DNA of 64,000 bases from Vogesella indigofera (lineage in GTDB: Bacteria; Pseudomonadota; Gammaproteobacteria; Burkholderiales; Chromobacteriaceae). Shown here piece after piece: positions 1-9,319 of this stretch; positions within the stretch are counted from its first letter, which is position 1; each line of letters starts with the position of its first letter. The translations under genes and the position numbers were made by a program. The notes under the pieces are model-generated. The model was not told the origin of the DNA. It saw only the letters and a list, made by a program, of their open reading frames with translations, and made no database searches. The stretch covers positions 62,001 through 126,000 of the forward strand of contig NZ_RBID01000013.1 of NCBI RefSeq assembly GCF_003633895.1. Direction: 5' to 3'.

Positions 1-79
1 GCTGGTTGGCACATCCGCTCATGACCGCCGCCAGCAGCAAGCCGGCGCCGATGCTCATGCCTCGCGATAACATCATCAT
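1..79 (-). CDS. Partial lipoprotein, N-terminus only
   Basis: Only the first 26 codons lie in the window; the gene runs off the left edge. The visible peptide starts MMML, has a hydrophobic stretch and a lipobox-like end (VMSGC), so a type II lipoprotein signal is likely. It follows the CsgG-type gene on the same strand by 18 bp, so the two are probably co-transcribed. In many proteobacteria a CsgG-like gene is followed by a small DUF4810 lipoprotein and a DUF799/GNA1162 lipoprotein. That would fit, but the part that could prove it is missing. Confidence 0.6.
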   Translation of the reverse strand, partial: MMMLSRGMSIGAGLLLAAVMSGCANQ

Positions 80-97
80 TGTGTTTACCTGACAGGG

Positions 98-769
98 TTA
101 GGGCGCCGGTTGCCATGCACCGGAGTGGATGCCGGCGACCAGATTGTTCACCGCTTCCCGCACCGCCAGATCCAGCACCTTGCCGTTCAGGGTGGAGTCG
201 TAGCTGGCGGTACCGCCAAAACCGATGATCTCGCGATTGGACAGGCTGTACTCACCGGCCCCCTGTGCCGAGTACACCACTTCAGAAGTCTGCACCTTGA
301 CGATGTTCAGGTTGACCTTGGCGTAGGCGATCTGCTGCTTGCCGCGCCCGAGGATGCCGAACAGCTGATGGTCGCCCACTTCCTTGCGCCCGAACTCGGT
401 GACATCGCCGGTGACCACGAAATCGGCACCCTTGATGGCCTGTGCCTGTTTCTTGAAGCCCGCTTCCTGGCCGATCTCGGTCATATTGTCGCGATCCAGC
501 ACATTGAAACGGCCGGTCTGCTGCAAATGGGTAATCAGGATGGTCTTGGCCTGGCCGCCCAGACGATCAACACCGTCGGAGAAGATGCCGCGCATATAGC
601 TGGAGCGGTTATCGAACTTGCCGACCGAAATCAGGCTGCGCTGTCCCTGGTAAGTCGTGCCGGCGGTGGCGACCTTGGCCACCTCCAGACTGCGCGAACT
701 CTCGGTGGCACAACCCGTTGTCGCCGCCAGCAGCGCCAGCAGGGAAAGGGAAAGTAACGGTTTCTTCAT
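98..769 (-). CDS. CsgG-family outer-membrane lipoprotein
   Basis: The 223-aa protein starts MKKPLLSL and has a lipoprotein signal ending in a TGCA lipobox near residue 20. The body has the CsgG pattern: VGKFDNRSS near the start, a GRFNVLDRDN segment, then GADFVVTGDVTEFG. CsgG proteins form secretion channels in the outer membrane. In the curli system they export amyloid subunits; paralogues with small lipoprotein partners have unclear roles. No curli genes are visible, so I assign family only. The start is the ATG just before the signal peptide; a longer reading frame exists but would put residues in front of the signal. Confidence 0.8.
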   Translation of the reverse strand: MKKPLLSLSLLALLAATTGCATESSRSLEVAKVATAGTTYQGQRSLISVGKFDNRSSYMRGIFSDGVDRLGGQAKTILITHLQQTGRFNVLDRDNMTEIGQEAGFKKQAQAIKGADFVVTGDVTEFGRKEVGDHQLFGILGRGKQQIAYAKVNLNIVKVQTSEVVYSAQGAGEYSLSNREIIGFGGTASYDSTLNGKVLDLAVREAVNNLVAGIHSGAWQPAP

Positions 770-847
770 CGGATGCTCCGGCCTCAACATGATCACCTCG
801 TCACCGCCGGCTTCGGCGCCATGGCGACCCCACCACGCAATGACGAG

Positions 848-890
848 TATTTAATAAAATTTATAAATATAGCCATATATCATCACACGA
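848..890 (-). promoter_or_regulatory. AT-rich probable promoter region upstream of the CsgG-type operon
   Basis: The stretch between the CsgG-type start and the condensin operon end is strikingly AT-rich (tataaat and tatatat words) in otherwise GC-rich DNA. Such a segment 80-120 bp ahead of a start is typical of a promoter for the leftward operon. I cannot assign -35 and -10 boxes with confidence. Confidence 0.35.
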
Positions 891-973
891 TCCGATGGCC
901 CTCTCCAAGCAAAAAATGACGATCGGGCAGCTTGTCCGGTCTGCCCCGCGGTCATTCTCGGCCACCTTGGCCG

Positions 974-1003
974 CAAAAAACCCCGGTCACCGGAACCGGG
1001 GTT
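974..1003 (-). terminator. Intrinsic terminator of the condensin operon
   Basis: A 9-bp perfect stem (AACCCCGGT at 979-987, ACCGGGGTT at 995-1003) is followed on the minus strand by six T. It begins 7 bp past the stop codon of the SMC-like ATPase gene, as expected for a Rho-independent terminator. Confidence 0.85.
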
Positions 1004-1010
1004 GTATACA

Positions 1011-3821
1011 TCAGGTTTCCGCCTCCAGCCTTCGCCGCGTCTGCAGGATCGCCGGCGCCCACTGCTCGCCGGGGCGTTTCTTGCGCGTGGCCAGCGTCAG
1101 CCCGGACGGCGCGAAGATGTTGATGTTGTGGGTATTGGGCGTGGTGATCAGGTACTGCGCCTCGGTGGCCTTGAGGAAGCCGGCGACGCGGTCGATGTTG
1201 AAGATGTCCAGATGCGCGAACGGCTCGTCGATGAACACGAAGCCGGACGGGTTGGCCTCGTCCATCATCAGCCCGATCAGCAGGATCAGCGATTTCATCA
1301 CCTGCTGGCCGCCGGAGGCCTCACCGTCGTTCATGCCCATCATGCCCTTCTGGTCGAAGTTGAACTTCAGCGTGAGGCCAGCCTGTGCCAGCGCGGTGTC
1401 GTCGTTGGACAGCAGCGGCAGCTCGACCTCGACGCCGATGCCGGCCAGCTCGCCCAGGCGCTTGATGTTGCTGCCGTAGGCGCGCACCGTGGCGCGCAGC
1501 TTGCCCAGATAGGCCTCGCGCGCGTCGGTGGTCAGGCCGGCGGCGCGTTCCACCTCCGCCTGGCGACGCTGGCATTCACGCGCCAGCGCGCTCAGGTCTT
1601 CCTGCAGCTTGTCCTTCAGCTGCAGCACCGCGTCGTCGCACTCCCAGTCGCCGGCGGCCAGCTTTTCTTCCAGATAGTGGATTTCGTGGCGCACGTCGGC
1701 GGCGGTTTCGAATTCCTCGGTCAGCTGCGCGACGTAGGCGGCATCCTGCGCCGCGGCCGGCAGGCGGCTCTGGCTGTCGCGCAACTCGGCCAGCAGGCGG
1801 CGCAGGGTGCGGCGCGCCTGCTCCGCTTCCAGCCGGCGCGCCACCTGACGGTTCAGGCTGTCCTGTTCGCGCTGGCAGACGCGATCGTGCGCCAGCCGCG
1901 CGTCGCTGTGCCGGCTTTCGGCGTCGCGGCAGGCGCTGTCGGCGTCGGCCAGCGCGGCGCCGTGTTCGGCGACGCTGGCCTGCAGCGTGGCCAGCTGCGC
2001 CTCCAGCGCGGCGAATTCGTCGGCGCGGCTGGCCAGCTGGGCGATGGAATCCATGCCCGACAGGTAGTCGGCCAGCGCGGCGATGTCGCGGCTGGCGGCC
2101 ACCAGCTGCTCTTCGCCGGCGATGATGCGCTGGTTCAGCGCCGTCAGCGTGGCGCGCAGGTCCAGCAGCCGCGACTGGCGCGCCGCCTCGCCAAAGGCGA
2201 AGTCGCGCTGCGGCACGCCGATGTGGCGCGCGCCGCGGCGTTCGCGGAAATAGCCTTCCGGCGTGATCCAGTCGCCGTCTTCCTTCGCGCCTGCCGCCAC
2301 GTCGGCGACGCGGCTGACGCGGTTCATCTGCTGGTACAGCCACTCCGGCGCCGGCTCGGCAAAGCGCACCACTTCCAGCAGGCTGCCGCTGCGTGCACGC
2401 GGCGCGGCCGCGGTATCCGGCACCACGAAGTGGCGGTAGCGCAGCTTGTCGCCCAGCTGCCAGGCGGCGCGGCGGTCGCCGGCATCGGCCAGCAGCACCA
2501 CGTGGCGATAGGGCTTGAGCAACGCCTCGACCGCGCCCTGCCACGCGGCATCGGTCACCTCGACGATATCGCACAGCATGCTGTGCGCGATGCCGGCCTC
2601 GTCCAGCGCGGCGCGGAAGTGGCGCACGTCGTCCGGCGCGCGCGGCTTGCCGCTTTCCAGCGCCGCCAGTTCGGCGCCGTGCTCGTCGCGCTCGCGTTTG
2701 GCGGCGCGCAGGCTGTCGCGCAGGGTGTCGGCATCGTGGCGCAGTGCGGCCAACCTTTGCGTCAGCGTGGCGGCGTCGTCACCGTATTGCTGGCCGGCCA
2801 GCGCCTGCAGCCGGTCGCGCTCCTTGAGCTGGCTTTGCACGTCGCGCAGCGCGTCGCGGGCGTGCATGAAGGCCTGCTGCGCGTGGTGGCGCTCGCTGTC
2901 GGCCTGGGCGCGGGCTGCCTGCGCCTCGCTCTCGGCGCGACGCAGCGTGGCCATCAGCTGCAAGGTGGCGCGGTGGTCGGCACTGACGTTCAGGTAATCG
3001 TGCTGCACGCGGCGGTAATCGCCCCATTGCCGGGTGATGGCGCTGCGGCCGTCGATCAGGCCCAGCACCGGCAAGGCCTCGTCGCGCAGGCGGGTGACGC
3101 GCTTGTGCAGGCCGGTCCATTCCAGATAGCGGTTGGCGCGCGTCTTCATCGCCTCGACGCGCACTTCCAGCGCCTCCTGCTGCTGCGACAGCGCGTTCAG
3201 CTCGGCCTCGGCGGCGCGCTGCTCGTCACGCGCGTGCTGGTAGTTGTCGAGCACGTCCTTGTCGCCGAACACCTGGAACACCAAGTCCAGCAGCTGCTTG
3301 GGCGTGTATTCGGTGAGCTTGTCGGTGTCGCCCTGCTCCAGCGCCAGCACCTCGCCGACGGCGGCGGTGAGGCCGGCCGCTTCCAGGCGGCGACGGTATT
3401 CCTGCACCCCCAGCCACGCCAGTGCCGGATCGGCCACCGCGCTGTCCAGCGCCACGTCGCCCTCGGCGATGGCGTAGTGGCGCACCCAGTCGCCGCCCTG
3501 TTTCTTGATGCGGCACAGCAGGGTGACCTCCTCGCTTAGCAGCGGGAAGAACGGCGTCGGGTACAGCCCGCCGTTCAGGCGGCGCGGATTGGCGACCACG
3601 CCCTTGAGAAAGGCGAACGGCTCGCGGTTGTTGCGCACGTAGCGCTTGTAGTCGCGCTTGCCGGAGCACTTGATCGCCAGCAGCGTGCGCAGCGCGTCCA
3701 GCAGCGTGGTCTTGCCGGAGCCGTTGGGGCCGATGATGGTGACGATCTGCGCGTCCAGCGGCACGGTCAGCCGCTGCCAGAAGTCCCAGTGCACCATTTC
3801 TACCGATTTCATCTGGAACAT
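1011..3821 (-). CDS. MukB/MksB-like SMC condensin ATPase
   Basis: A 936-aa SMC-type ATPase. Walker A GPNGSGKT lies at residues 31-38; the signature SGGQQ is near residue 835 and Walker B (GFVFIDEP) near 860, separated by long charged coiled-coil stretches. A hinge-like segment (SMLCDIVEVTDAAWQGA) sits in the middle. It is much shorter than E. coli MukB (1486 aa) and fits the MksB/JetC class. The ATG overlaps the stop of the preceding gene by one base (TGATG), so translation is coupled; this start also puts Walker A where the family has it. It is the last gene of a three-gene operon. Expected role: ATP-driven DNA loop extrusion or chromosome organisation. MksB versus Wadjet JetC cannot be decided from sequence alone. 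Confidence 0.85.
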   Translation of the reverse strand: MFQMKSVEMVHWDFWQRLTVPLDAQIVTIIGPNGSGKTTLLDALRTLLAIKCSGKRDYKRYVRNNREPFAFLKGVVANPRRLNGGLYPTPFFPLLSEEVTLLCRIKKQGGDWVRHYAIAEGDVALDSAVADPALAWLGVQEYRRRLEAAGLTAAVGEVLALEQGDTDKLTEYTPKQLLDLVFQVFGDKDVLDNYQHARDEQRAAEAELNALSQQQEALEVRVEAMKTRANRYLEWTGLHKRVTRLRDEALPVLGLIDGRSAITRQWGDYRRVQHDYLNVSADHRATLQLMATLRRAESEAQAARAQADSERHHAQQAFMHARDALRDVQSQLKERDRLQALAGQQYGDDAATLTQRLAALRHDADTLRDSLRAAKRERDEHGAELAALESGKPRAPDDVRHFRAALDEAGIAHSMLCDIVEVTDAAWQGAVEALLKPYRHVVLLADAGDRRAAWQLGDKLRYRHFVVPDTAAAPRARSGSLLEVVRFAEPAPEWLYQQMNRVSRVADVAAGAKEDGDWITPEGYFRERRGARHIGVPQRDFAFGEAARQSRLLDLRATLTALNQRIIAGEEQLVAASRDIAALADYLSGMDSIAQLASRADEFAALEAQLATLQASVAEHGAALADADSACRDAESRHSDARLAHDRVCQREQDSLNRQVARRLEAEQARRTLRRLLAELRDSQSRLPAAAQDAAYVAQLTEEFETAADVRHEIHYLEEKLAAGDWECDDAVLQLKDKLQEDLSALARECQRRQAEVERAAGLTTDAREAYLGKLRATVRAYGSNIKRLGELAGIGVEVELPLLSNDDTALAQAGLTLKFNFDQKGMMGMNDGEASGGQQVMKSLILLIGLMMDEANPSGFVFIDEPFAHLDIFNIDRVAGFLKATEAQYLITTPNTHNINIFAPSGLTLATRKKRPGEQWAPAILQTRRRLEAET

Positions 3822-4522
3822 CAGGCGTTCTCCACTTGGCTGTTGTCGGTTGCGGCGGCCGGCGCGCTCGCGGCGGCCTCCTGCAGCAAGGCCTGGCGGC
3901 GGCCGAGCACGTCCGCCAGCGCGCCTTCGATGATGCGCGGCGCCAGCGCGGCGTAGTCGATCATCAGGTCCAGCATCGGCCCTTCTTCCAGCCACTTGTT
4001 GCGGCGGTTGAGGAAGCCGAGGTTGACCAGGCGGCCAAGGTTGGCCGCAAAGCGGGTGCGGCCGCCGAGCTGCTTGCCGAAGTCGGCGTACAGCGCGTCC
4101 TCGGAGATGCCGACCGATACCGTGTCGCCGGTTTCCAGCGGCTTTTGCGCGCCGAACATGTCGTGCTGGCCCTCGCGGCCGGCCTCGACGCGGCTGATCT
4201 GGCGTTCGCGCTTGGGCAGGATGATCAGCGCCCACACGATCACCAGCAGCGCCACACCATCGCGCGGCAGGCCCAGATTGTTGTTCAGCCACGCTTCGCC
4301 CGAGCCGAACACCGGCTCGGTCATCGCCGGCAGCAGCGCCACCGCGATGTGTTCGGCGTAGGGGTTTTCCACCAGGCGCAGGCCGACCGCGGCCAAGCGC
4401 TGATCCAGCTCGGCGCGGAAGGCGTCGTCCAGCAGCGCGCGGCGCGCCAGCGCGTCGCTGCGCGGGATCACGCGGTGCGCCAGCAGGCGCGACACCAGTA
4501 CGGTGAGGGATTGTTCCATCAT
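3821..4522 (-). CDS. MukE/MksE-like condensin accessory subunit
   Basis: A 233-aa protein starting MMEQSLTVL, between the kleisin-like gene and the SMC ATPase gene, overlapping both (ATGA upstream, TGATG downstream). The position and size match MukE/MksE/JetB winged-helix subunits, which bind the kleisin and regulate the ATPase. Visible segments such as ISEDALYADFGKQLGG and a conserved GRLVNLGFL helix fit a winged-helix fold, but the assignment rests mainly on the operon. The gene carries one copy of the window-wide repeat at 4039-4048, read here as AANLG. Confidence 0.7.
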   Translation of the reverse strand: MMEQSLTVLVSRLLAHRVIPRSDALARRALLDDAFRAELDQRLAAVGLRLVENPYAEHIAVALLPAMTEPVFGSGEAWLNNNLGLPRDGVALLVIVWALIILPKRERQISRVEAGREGQHDMFGAQKPLETGDTVSVGISEDALYADFGKQLGGRTRFAANLGRLVNLGFLNRRNKWLEEGPMLDLMIDYAALAPRIIEGALADVLGRRQALLQEAAASAPAAATDNSQVENA

Positions 4523-5808
4523 GATGTTGAGTCTCGGGATGTCGGGATCACGGTCAGCTGCGCGTCGGACAGGCTGGCCACCTCGGGGTGGTCCAGCGCC
4601 AGCACGGCAGCGCCACCGGAAAGCGCCAGCGGCAGCTTGGCCAGCGCGGCAATCACGCCACGGTCGCTGCGGCTTTCCGGGTCGCCCAGCAGCGACAGCA
4701 GCGACAGGCGGTAGGCGGTTTCGTTGTAGCTGGCGGCCAGTACCGCGTCGGCAATCGGCACGCCGTCCGCCGGCGCCAGCTGCAGCGCCGCCAGCGTGGC
4801 GTACAGCGCTTCGGCCTCCAGCAGGCGTTCGGCCTCGACCGCGTCGGCGGTTTCGGCGCTGGCCGCCGCCGGCAGCGCATGGTCGTGCTCGCGCGCGCGC
4901 TCGCGGCCGAGCAGCTCGTACTCGGCGACATCGGCCAGCTCCGGCGTGGTCAGGAAGGCCGGCTCGACGTTGGCCGCGATCACGCCATCGGCCAGCCCCG
5001 CCAGCCGGGCCAGGCCCTGATGGCGCAGCCAGTCGGCGATGTCGGTGGAAGTCAGCCCGGAGCTGCCCAGATGCACGCGCTGCGCCGCCAGCTGCGCCAG
5101 CCGGCGCTCGAAGGTGCCGGCCAGCGCCAGCATGCGGCTTTGCGCCAGCGCGATCGCCTGCGCCTGGCTCAGCGTGGTCAGGCTCAGCCGCTCGTCACAG
5201 GTCAGGCCGCGCACCACGTCGGTGGATTTCGCCACCCAGCGCCACACCGACTCCAGCCGATGCTGCGCGGCGCGGATGCGGAATTCGGACTGCGACTCCA
5301 GCGCATCGGCAAACTCGGCGTGCAGCTCGTTGAGGCGCGCCAGCAGATGCTGCAGCGCCTCGTCCGACACCTGCCCCACCGCCTGCCCCGCCGCCACCTG
5401 GCTGGCGAGATAGCCCAACTCGACGTCGTCGCCGGCAAAGTCGATCAGTGTCGCCAGCGCCGACAGCGCCACGCGTGCCGCCTCGGACAGCGCGTAATGG
5501 CCGCCATCGCTGTCGTAGACCAGCAGCTCGCCCTCGCGCAGGCGGCCGAGAATGGTGTTCAGCTTGGTGTCGTTGAGATAGGCGAAGCGCTGCGCGATGT
5601 CCTGCGGCGTCCAGTACGGCGCCTCGGCACGGCTGCCCAGCTCGCGCAGCACCAGGAGCCGCATCAGCACCTCCTCGTCACCGCCGCGAAACAGCGTGAC
5701 GAAAACCGCCAGATACGGCCACGCCGCCGACAACCGGTTCAGCGCCGGCAGCGCGTCCGGGCTCAGCCCGGGGCGGAAAAAATCGGAAAGGGAATCCAAG
5801 ACAAGCAT
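4519..5808 (-). CDS. MukF/MksF-like kleisin subunit
   Basis: First gene of the condensin operon, 429 aa, starting MLVLDSLSDFF. The N-terminal half has a winged-helix-like part (TPQDIAQRFAYLNDTKLNTILGRLREGELLVYDSDGGHYALSE), followed by long helices, which is the layout of MukF/MksF kleisins. It overlaps the next gene by four bases (ATGA). Kleisins bridge the heads of the SMC dimer. Sequence similarity in this family is weak, so the name depends on the neighbours. No nuclease gene (MksG/JetD) is found on either side. Confidence 0.65.
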   Translation of the reverse strand: MLVLDSLSDFFRPGLSPDALPALNRLSAAWPYLAVFVTLFRGGDEEVLMRLLVLRELGSRAEAPYWTPQDIAQRFAYLNDTKLNTILGRLREGELLVYDSDGGHYALSEAARVALSALATLIDFAGDDVELGYLASQVAAGQAVGQVSDEALQHLLARLNELHAEFADALESQSEFRIRAAQHRLESVWRWVAKSTDVVRGLTCDERLSLTTLSQAQAIALAQSRMLALAGTFERRLAQLAAQRVHLGSSGLTSTDIADWLRHQGLARLAGLADGVIAANVEPAFLTTPELADVAEYELLGRERAREHDHALPAAASAETADAVEAERLLEAEALYATLAALQLAPADGVPIADAVLAASYNETAYRLSLLSLLGDPESRSDRGVIAALAKLPLALSGGAAVLALDHPEVASLSDAQLTVIPTSRDSTS

Positions 5809-6044
5809 CCAGCGGCGTTAAACAGCCGTGGATTGTCGGAGCGGACAGGCTGATCCGTCAATGCCGGCGGGGTGATCGGTACGGCCGGGGTAGCTCGGGG
5901 TGGCGTATCGCAAGCCGGCATGGCTTGCGGCCAACGTTGAGGCGGTAACCGTTTTCTGTTTTTGGCCACGAAACCCACGAAAAAATACAAAAGTAAAAAC
6001 AAATGATGGGCAGCAAACCATTTCAAACGCCAGCCAGTTCGTAA

Positions 6045-6070
6045 GTCGGGTTAGCGGAGCGTAACCCGAC
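6045..6070. repeat. REP-like palindrome
   Basis: GTCGGGTTA and TAACCCGAC flank a short GC-rich centre (gcggagcg), giving a near-perfect 26-bp hairpin. A second version with a slightly different centre lies at 6215-6240. I recall similar gtcgggtta...taacccgac palindromes as dispersed repeats in many beta- and gammaproteobacteria. Confidence 0.75.
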
Positions 6071-6214
6071 ACGGCTTGCGGCCAACGTTATGGCGATAAC
6101 CGGTTTTGATGTTTGGCCACGGAAGCACACGGAAAGACACGGACAAGGGCAAAGGCTATTTGGACCACGAAAAGCAAGAAAACAAAACCGGAAACAGAAC
6201 CGACCGAAAAACTT

Positions 6215-6240
6215 GTCGGGTTACGCTGCGCTAACCCGAC
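6215..6240. repeat. REP-like palindrome, second copy
   Basis: Same arms as the palindrome at 6045-6070 (GTCGGGTTA/TAACCCGAC) with centre cgctgcgc. The two share orientation-independent symmetry and lie 170 bp apart. Confidence 0.75.
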
Positions 6241-6288
6241 CTACGACTAACTCGACCTACGATAATTGGACAAGCAATACCGTCAGTC

Positions 6289-6632
6289 AAAACCGAACCG
6301 ATGCACCCCATCCCGTGGGCGCAAGCCGTGCAAACTGTTGCCAGCCCGGAAGCAAGCCGCCCTCTTTTGAGCGCAGCGGATGGGCGGCGCCGGGATGGCG
6401 GCGGTTTGCACGGGAATTCTTGCGCCTTCGGGAGAGCGGGGATTGGAAAGGGGGATGCGGCATCCCCCTTCCCCGCCGCCGCGCGGCAAGCGGCAAATAA
6501 AAACCATCCGCGCAGCGGATACCCAAGACAAAACAAGGTTGGCCGCAAACCCGTTACAGTTTGCGGCCAACCCTAGTCATTAATTCGCGGTAAACGTTGG
6601 GCTTCGCTACGCTCAACCCAACCTACAGTACT
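6289..6632. repeat. Tandem repeat unit A
   Basis: Unit A and unit B (6659-7021) share long blocks in the same order: gcgcaagccgtgcaaa, a block around ccctcttttgagcgcagcg, the atgggcggcgccgggatggc region, cacgggaattcttgcgcc, a paired AAGGTTGGCCGCA stem, and an end block gttgggcttcgctacgctc followed by cctacagtact. Unit A has an extra ggattggaaagggggatgc region that unit B replaces with a hairpin. Confidence 0.8.
6535..6574. repeat. Head-to-head pair of the dispersed word
   Basis: GGTTGGCCGCAAAC (6537-6550) and its exact complement (6559-6572) form a 14-bp stem with an 8-nt loop. It lies inside tandem repeat unit A; no T-tract follows, so it is not a clear terminator. Confidence 0.85.
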
Positions 6633-6825
6633 ACGACCTACCTGAACACCACGCCTCACAAAAACCAGAACCGCACCGACGCCCCCCCATTCCCGTTGGC
6701 GCAAGCCGTGCAAATTGTCGTCAGCCCGGAAACAAGCCGCCCTCTTTTGAGCGCAGCGTATGGGCGGCGCCGGGATGGCGGCAGTTTGCACGGGAATTCT
6801 TGCGCCGTCGGGTCGCCTTTTCTTT

Positions 6826-6861
6826 GGCTACTTTCTTTTGGCGAAGCAAAAGAAAGTAGCC
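6826..6861. repeat. Perfect 15-bp hairpin inside repeat unit B
   Basis: ggctactttcttttg (6826-6840), loop gcgaag, caaaagaaagtagcc (6847-6861). The sequence resembles the ctttctttggctactttcttt-type hairpins I know as common dispersed elements of beta- and gammaproteobacteria. Confidence 0.75.
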
Positions 6862-6923
6862 CGCCACCGCGCGGCAAGCGGCAGATAAAAAACATCCGCA
6901 CAGCGGATACCCCAGACAAAAAC

Positions 6924-6963
6924 AAGGTTGGCCGCAAACCCATCACGGCTTGCGGCCAACCTT
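6924..6963. repeat. Head-to-head pair of the dispersed word
   Basis: AAGGTTGGCCGCAA (6924-6937) and its exact complement (6950-6963), 14-bp stem, 12-nt loop, inside tandem repeat unit B at the place matching the pair in unit A. The two loops differ but the arms are kept. Confidence 0.85.
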
Positions 6964-7020
6964 GGTCATTAATTCGCGGTAAACGTTGGGCTTCGCTACG
7001 CTCAACCCAACCTACAGTAC

Positions 7021-7491
7021 TTAGTGCGTTCCCCCATCGTACTGCCGCAACAGCATCAAAACCTCCGCGTGCTGATACAAATCAGCATAGCGCACCGCAT
7101 CCTGAATATGATCGGCAGTAGGACGTAGCTTCAATAGCTGGCTCACGCGCAGCGCGTCACCCTGGCGTGCCGCATCTTTCAACGCGTTGGCCAAATCATC
7201 GCCAATCAAGCCGCGCACTGCCGCCGGCAGATCCGCTACCGGCACCAGCGCCCCTCCGCAGTGCTTGCACTTCACCGCGTCATTCCGCACCAGTTCCTTA
7301 CAGTCCGGGCAGCGCACATGCGTATCTGGATGCGGCGCCTCCACATCCCTTTTCAGCGATGGCAGCACCACCACAAATATCACCCCGATCCAGCCCAGCA
7401 GCCACCACCAGCCAGAACGACCACGACTTTTCGCCGCCAGATATGCCAGTACGCACCCCGCAAGCGTGAAAAAGAAAAACTCCACAATCAC
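7021..7491 (-). CDS. Small membrane protein with zinc ribbon
   Basis: About 156 aa, function not recognised. The N-terminus has two hydrophobic stretches (FFFFTLAGCVLAYLAA and WWWLLGWIGVIFVVVLP), then a CPDC...CKHC zinc ribbon near residues 60-80, then a helical C-terminus (LKDAARQGDALRVSQLLKLRP) that resembles a single ankyrin-like or TPR-like repeat. The start is GTG; 7491 gives the longest frame, but a GTG at 7485 sits five bases behind a GAGAGG ribosome site and is the better candidate. The stop codon abuts the repeat island. Confidence 0.6.
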   Translation of the reverse strand: MIVEFFFFTLAGCVLAYLAAKSRGRSGWWWLLGWIGVIFVVVLPSLKRDVEAPHPDTHVRCPDCKELVRNDAVKCKHCGGALVPVADLPAAVRGLIGDDLANALKDAARQGDALRVSQLLKLRPTADHIQDAVRYADLYQHAEVLMLLRQYDGGTH

Positions 7492-7587
7492 CTCTCATAA
7501 TCTTTTGCTGTAACAGGCAAAGCCGTAAGCTGTGACTGTAAAGCACCGCCCTGCAAAACCCACTTATCATACCACCGCCAAAATGAC

Positions 7588-7616
7588 AAAAGGGCAAGCC
7601 ATCCGGCTTGCCCTTT
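7588..7616 (-). terminator. Terminator after obgE
   Basis: AAGGGCAAGCC with complement GGCTTGCCCTT around an ATCC loop, with further A/T on both sides, 40 bp past the obgE stop codon. On the minus strand it ends in TTTT. It may work in both directions. Confidence 0.8.
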
Positions 7617-7656
7617 CTCACTACAGCTTGCGGCCAACCTCGGCCGCAGCAGCTGA

Positions 7657-8877
<1,221 letters not shown>

Positions 8878-8984
8878 CTAAATGCTTGCGAGGAGTCAGG
8901 CGCAAACGGCCGCCGGCTGCCCAAGGTTGGCCGCAGCCCCTTGCGCCTCACACCTCGTGTGGCCAATACGATAATCGGACAAAC

Positions 8985-9015
8985 AAAAAAGCCCTATCGT
9001 GCGATAGGGCTTTTT
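8985..9015 (-). terminator. Terminator after rpmA
   Basis: AAAAAGCCCTATCG and CGATAGGGCTTTTT form a symmetrical stem with a short TG loop and T-tracts at both ends, 16 bp past the rpmA stop codon. Confidence 0.88.
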
Positions 9016-9030
9016 CCGGTGGCTACAGAA

Positions 9031-9306
9031 TTACTCTGCGTCAACACCAGTGTACGGAACAACGCTAACGGTCTTGCGCTGGGCAGCGCCTTTAACCGCG
9101 AAGTTCACGTAGCCGTCAACCTTGGCGAACAGGGTGTGATCCTTGCCCATGCCAACGTTTTCACCAGCGTGGAAACGGGTGCCACGCTGACGGATGATGA
9201 TGGAACCAGCCGGGATCAGCTCGCCGCCGTAGGCTTTGGTGCCCAGACGTTTGGCTTCGGAATCACGACCGTTGCGGGAACTACCGCCTGCTTTTTTGTG
9301 TGCCAT
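9031..9306 (-). CDS. rpmA: 50S ribosomal protein L27
   Basis: 91 aa starting [20 protein letters not shown], the conserved L27 N-terminus that reaches the peptidyl transferase centre. There is no N-terminal extension of the Firmicutes type. It follows rplU by 13 bp and is co-transcribed with it. Confidence 0.98.
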   Translation of the reverse strand: MAHKKAGGSSRNGRDSEAKRLGTKAYGGELIPAGSIIIRQRGTRFHAGENVGMGKDHTLFAKVDGYVNFAVKGAAQRKTVSVVPYTGVDAE

Positions 9307-9319
9307 GTCTATTTATCCC

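Larger units (their letters stand above)
5809..7020. other. 1.2-kb non-coding island of palindromes and repeats
   Basis: No credible gene is present; the open frames here are low-complexity readings of repeats. The island holds two REP-like palindromes (6045-6070 and 6215-6240), two degenerate copies of a 344-363 bp unit (6289-6632 and 6659-7021), a 15-bp perfect hairpin (6826-6861), and six copies or near-copies of the AAGGTTGGCCGCA word. It separates the leftward condensin operon from the 3' end of the zinc-ribbon gene, so it contains the condensin promoter region near its left end. Confidence 0.75.
6659..7021. repeat. Tandem repeat unit B
   Basis: Second copy of the unit described at 6289-6632. 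Its last base is the first base of the TAA stop codon (read on the minus strand) of the neighbouring zinc-ribbon gene. It carries an internal perfect 15-bp hairpin at 6826-6861 (ggctactttcttttg with its complement, 6-nt loop) that unit A lacks. Confidence 0.8.

Noticed and set aside
1002-3539. Long open frame of 845 codons on the plus strand
   Set aside because: It is antisense to the SMC ATPase gene and is low-complexity, a by-product of high GC content.
1011-5808. Complete Wadjet (JetABCD) defence system
   Set aside because: No JetD/MksG-like nuclease gene is found on either side of the three-gene operon.
6090-7121. Several open frames of 70-174 codons on both strands in the repeat island
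   Set aside because: They follow the repeats, recur in both units in shifted frames, and have no ribosome sites or recognisable domains.
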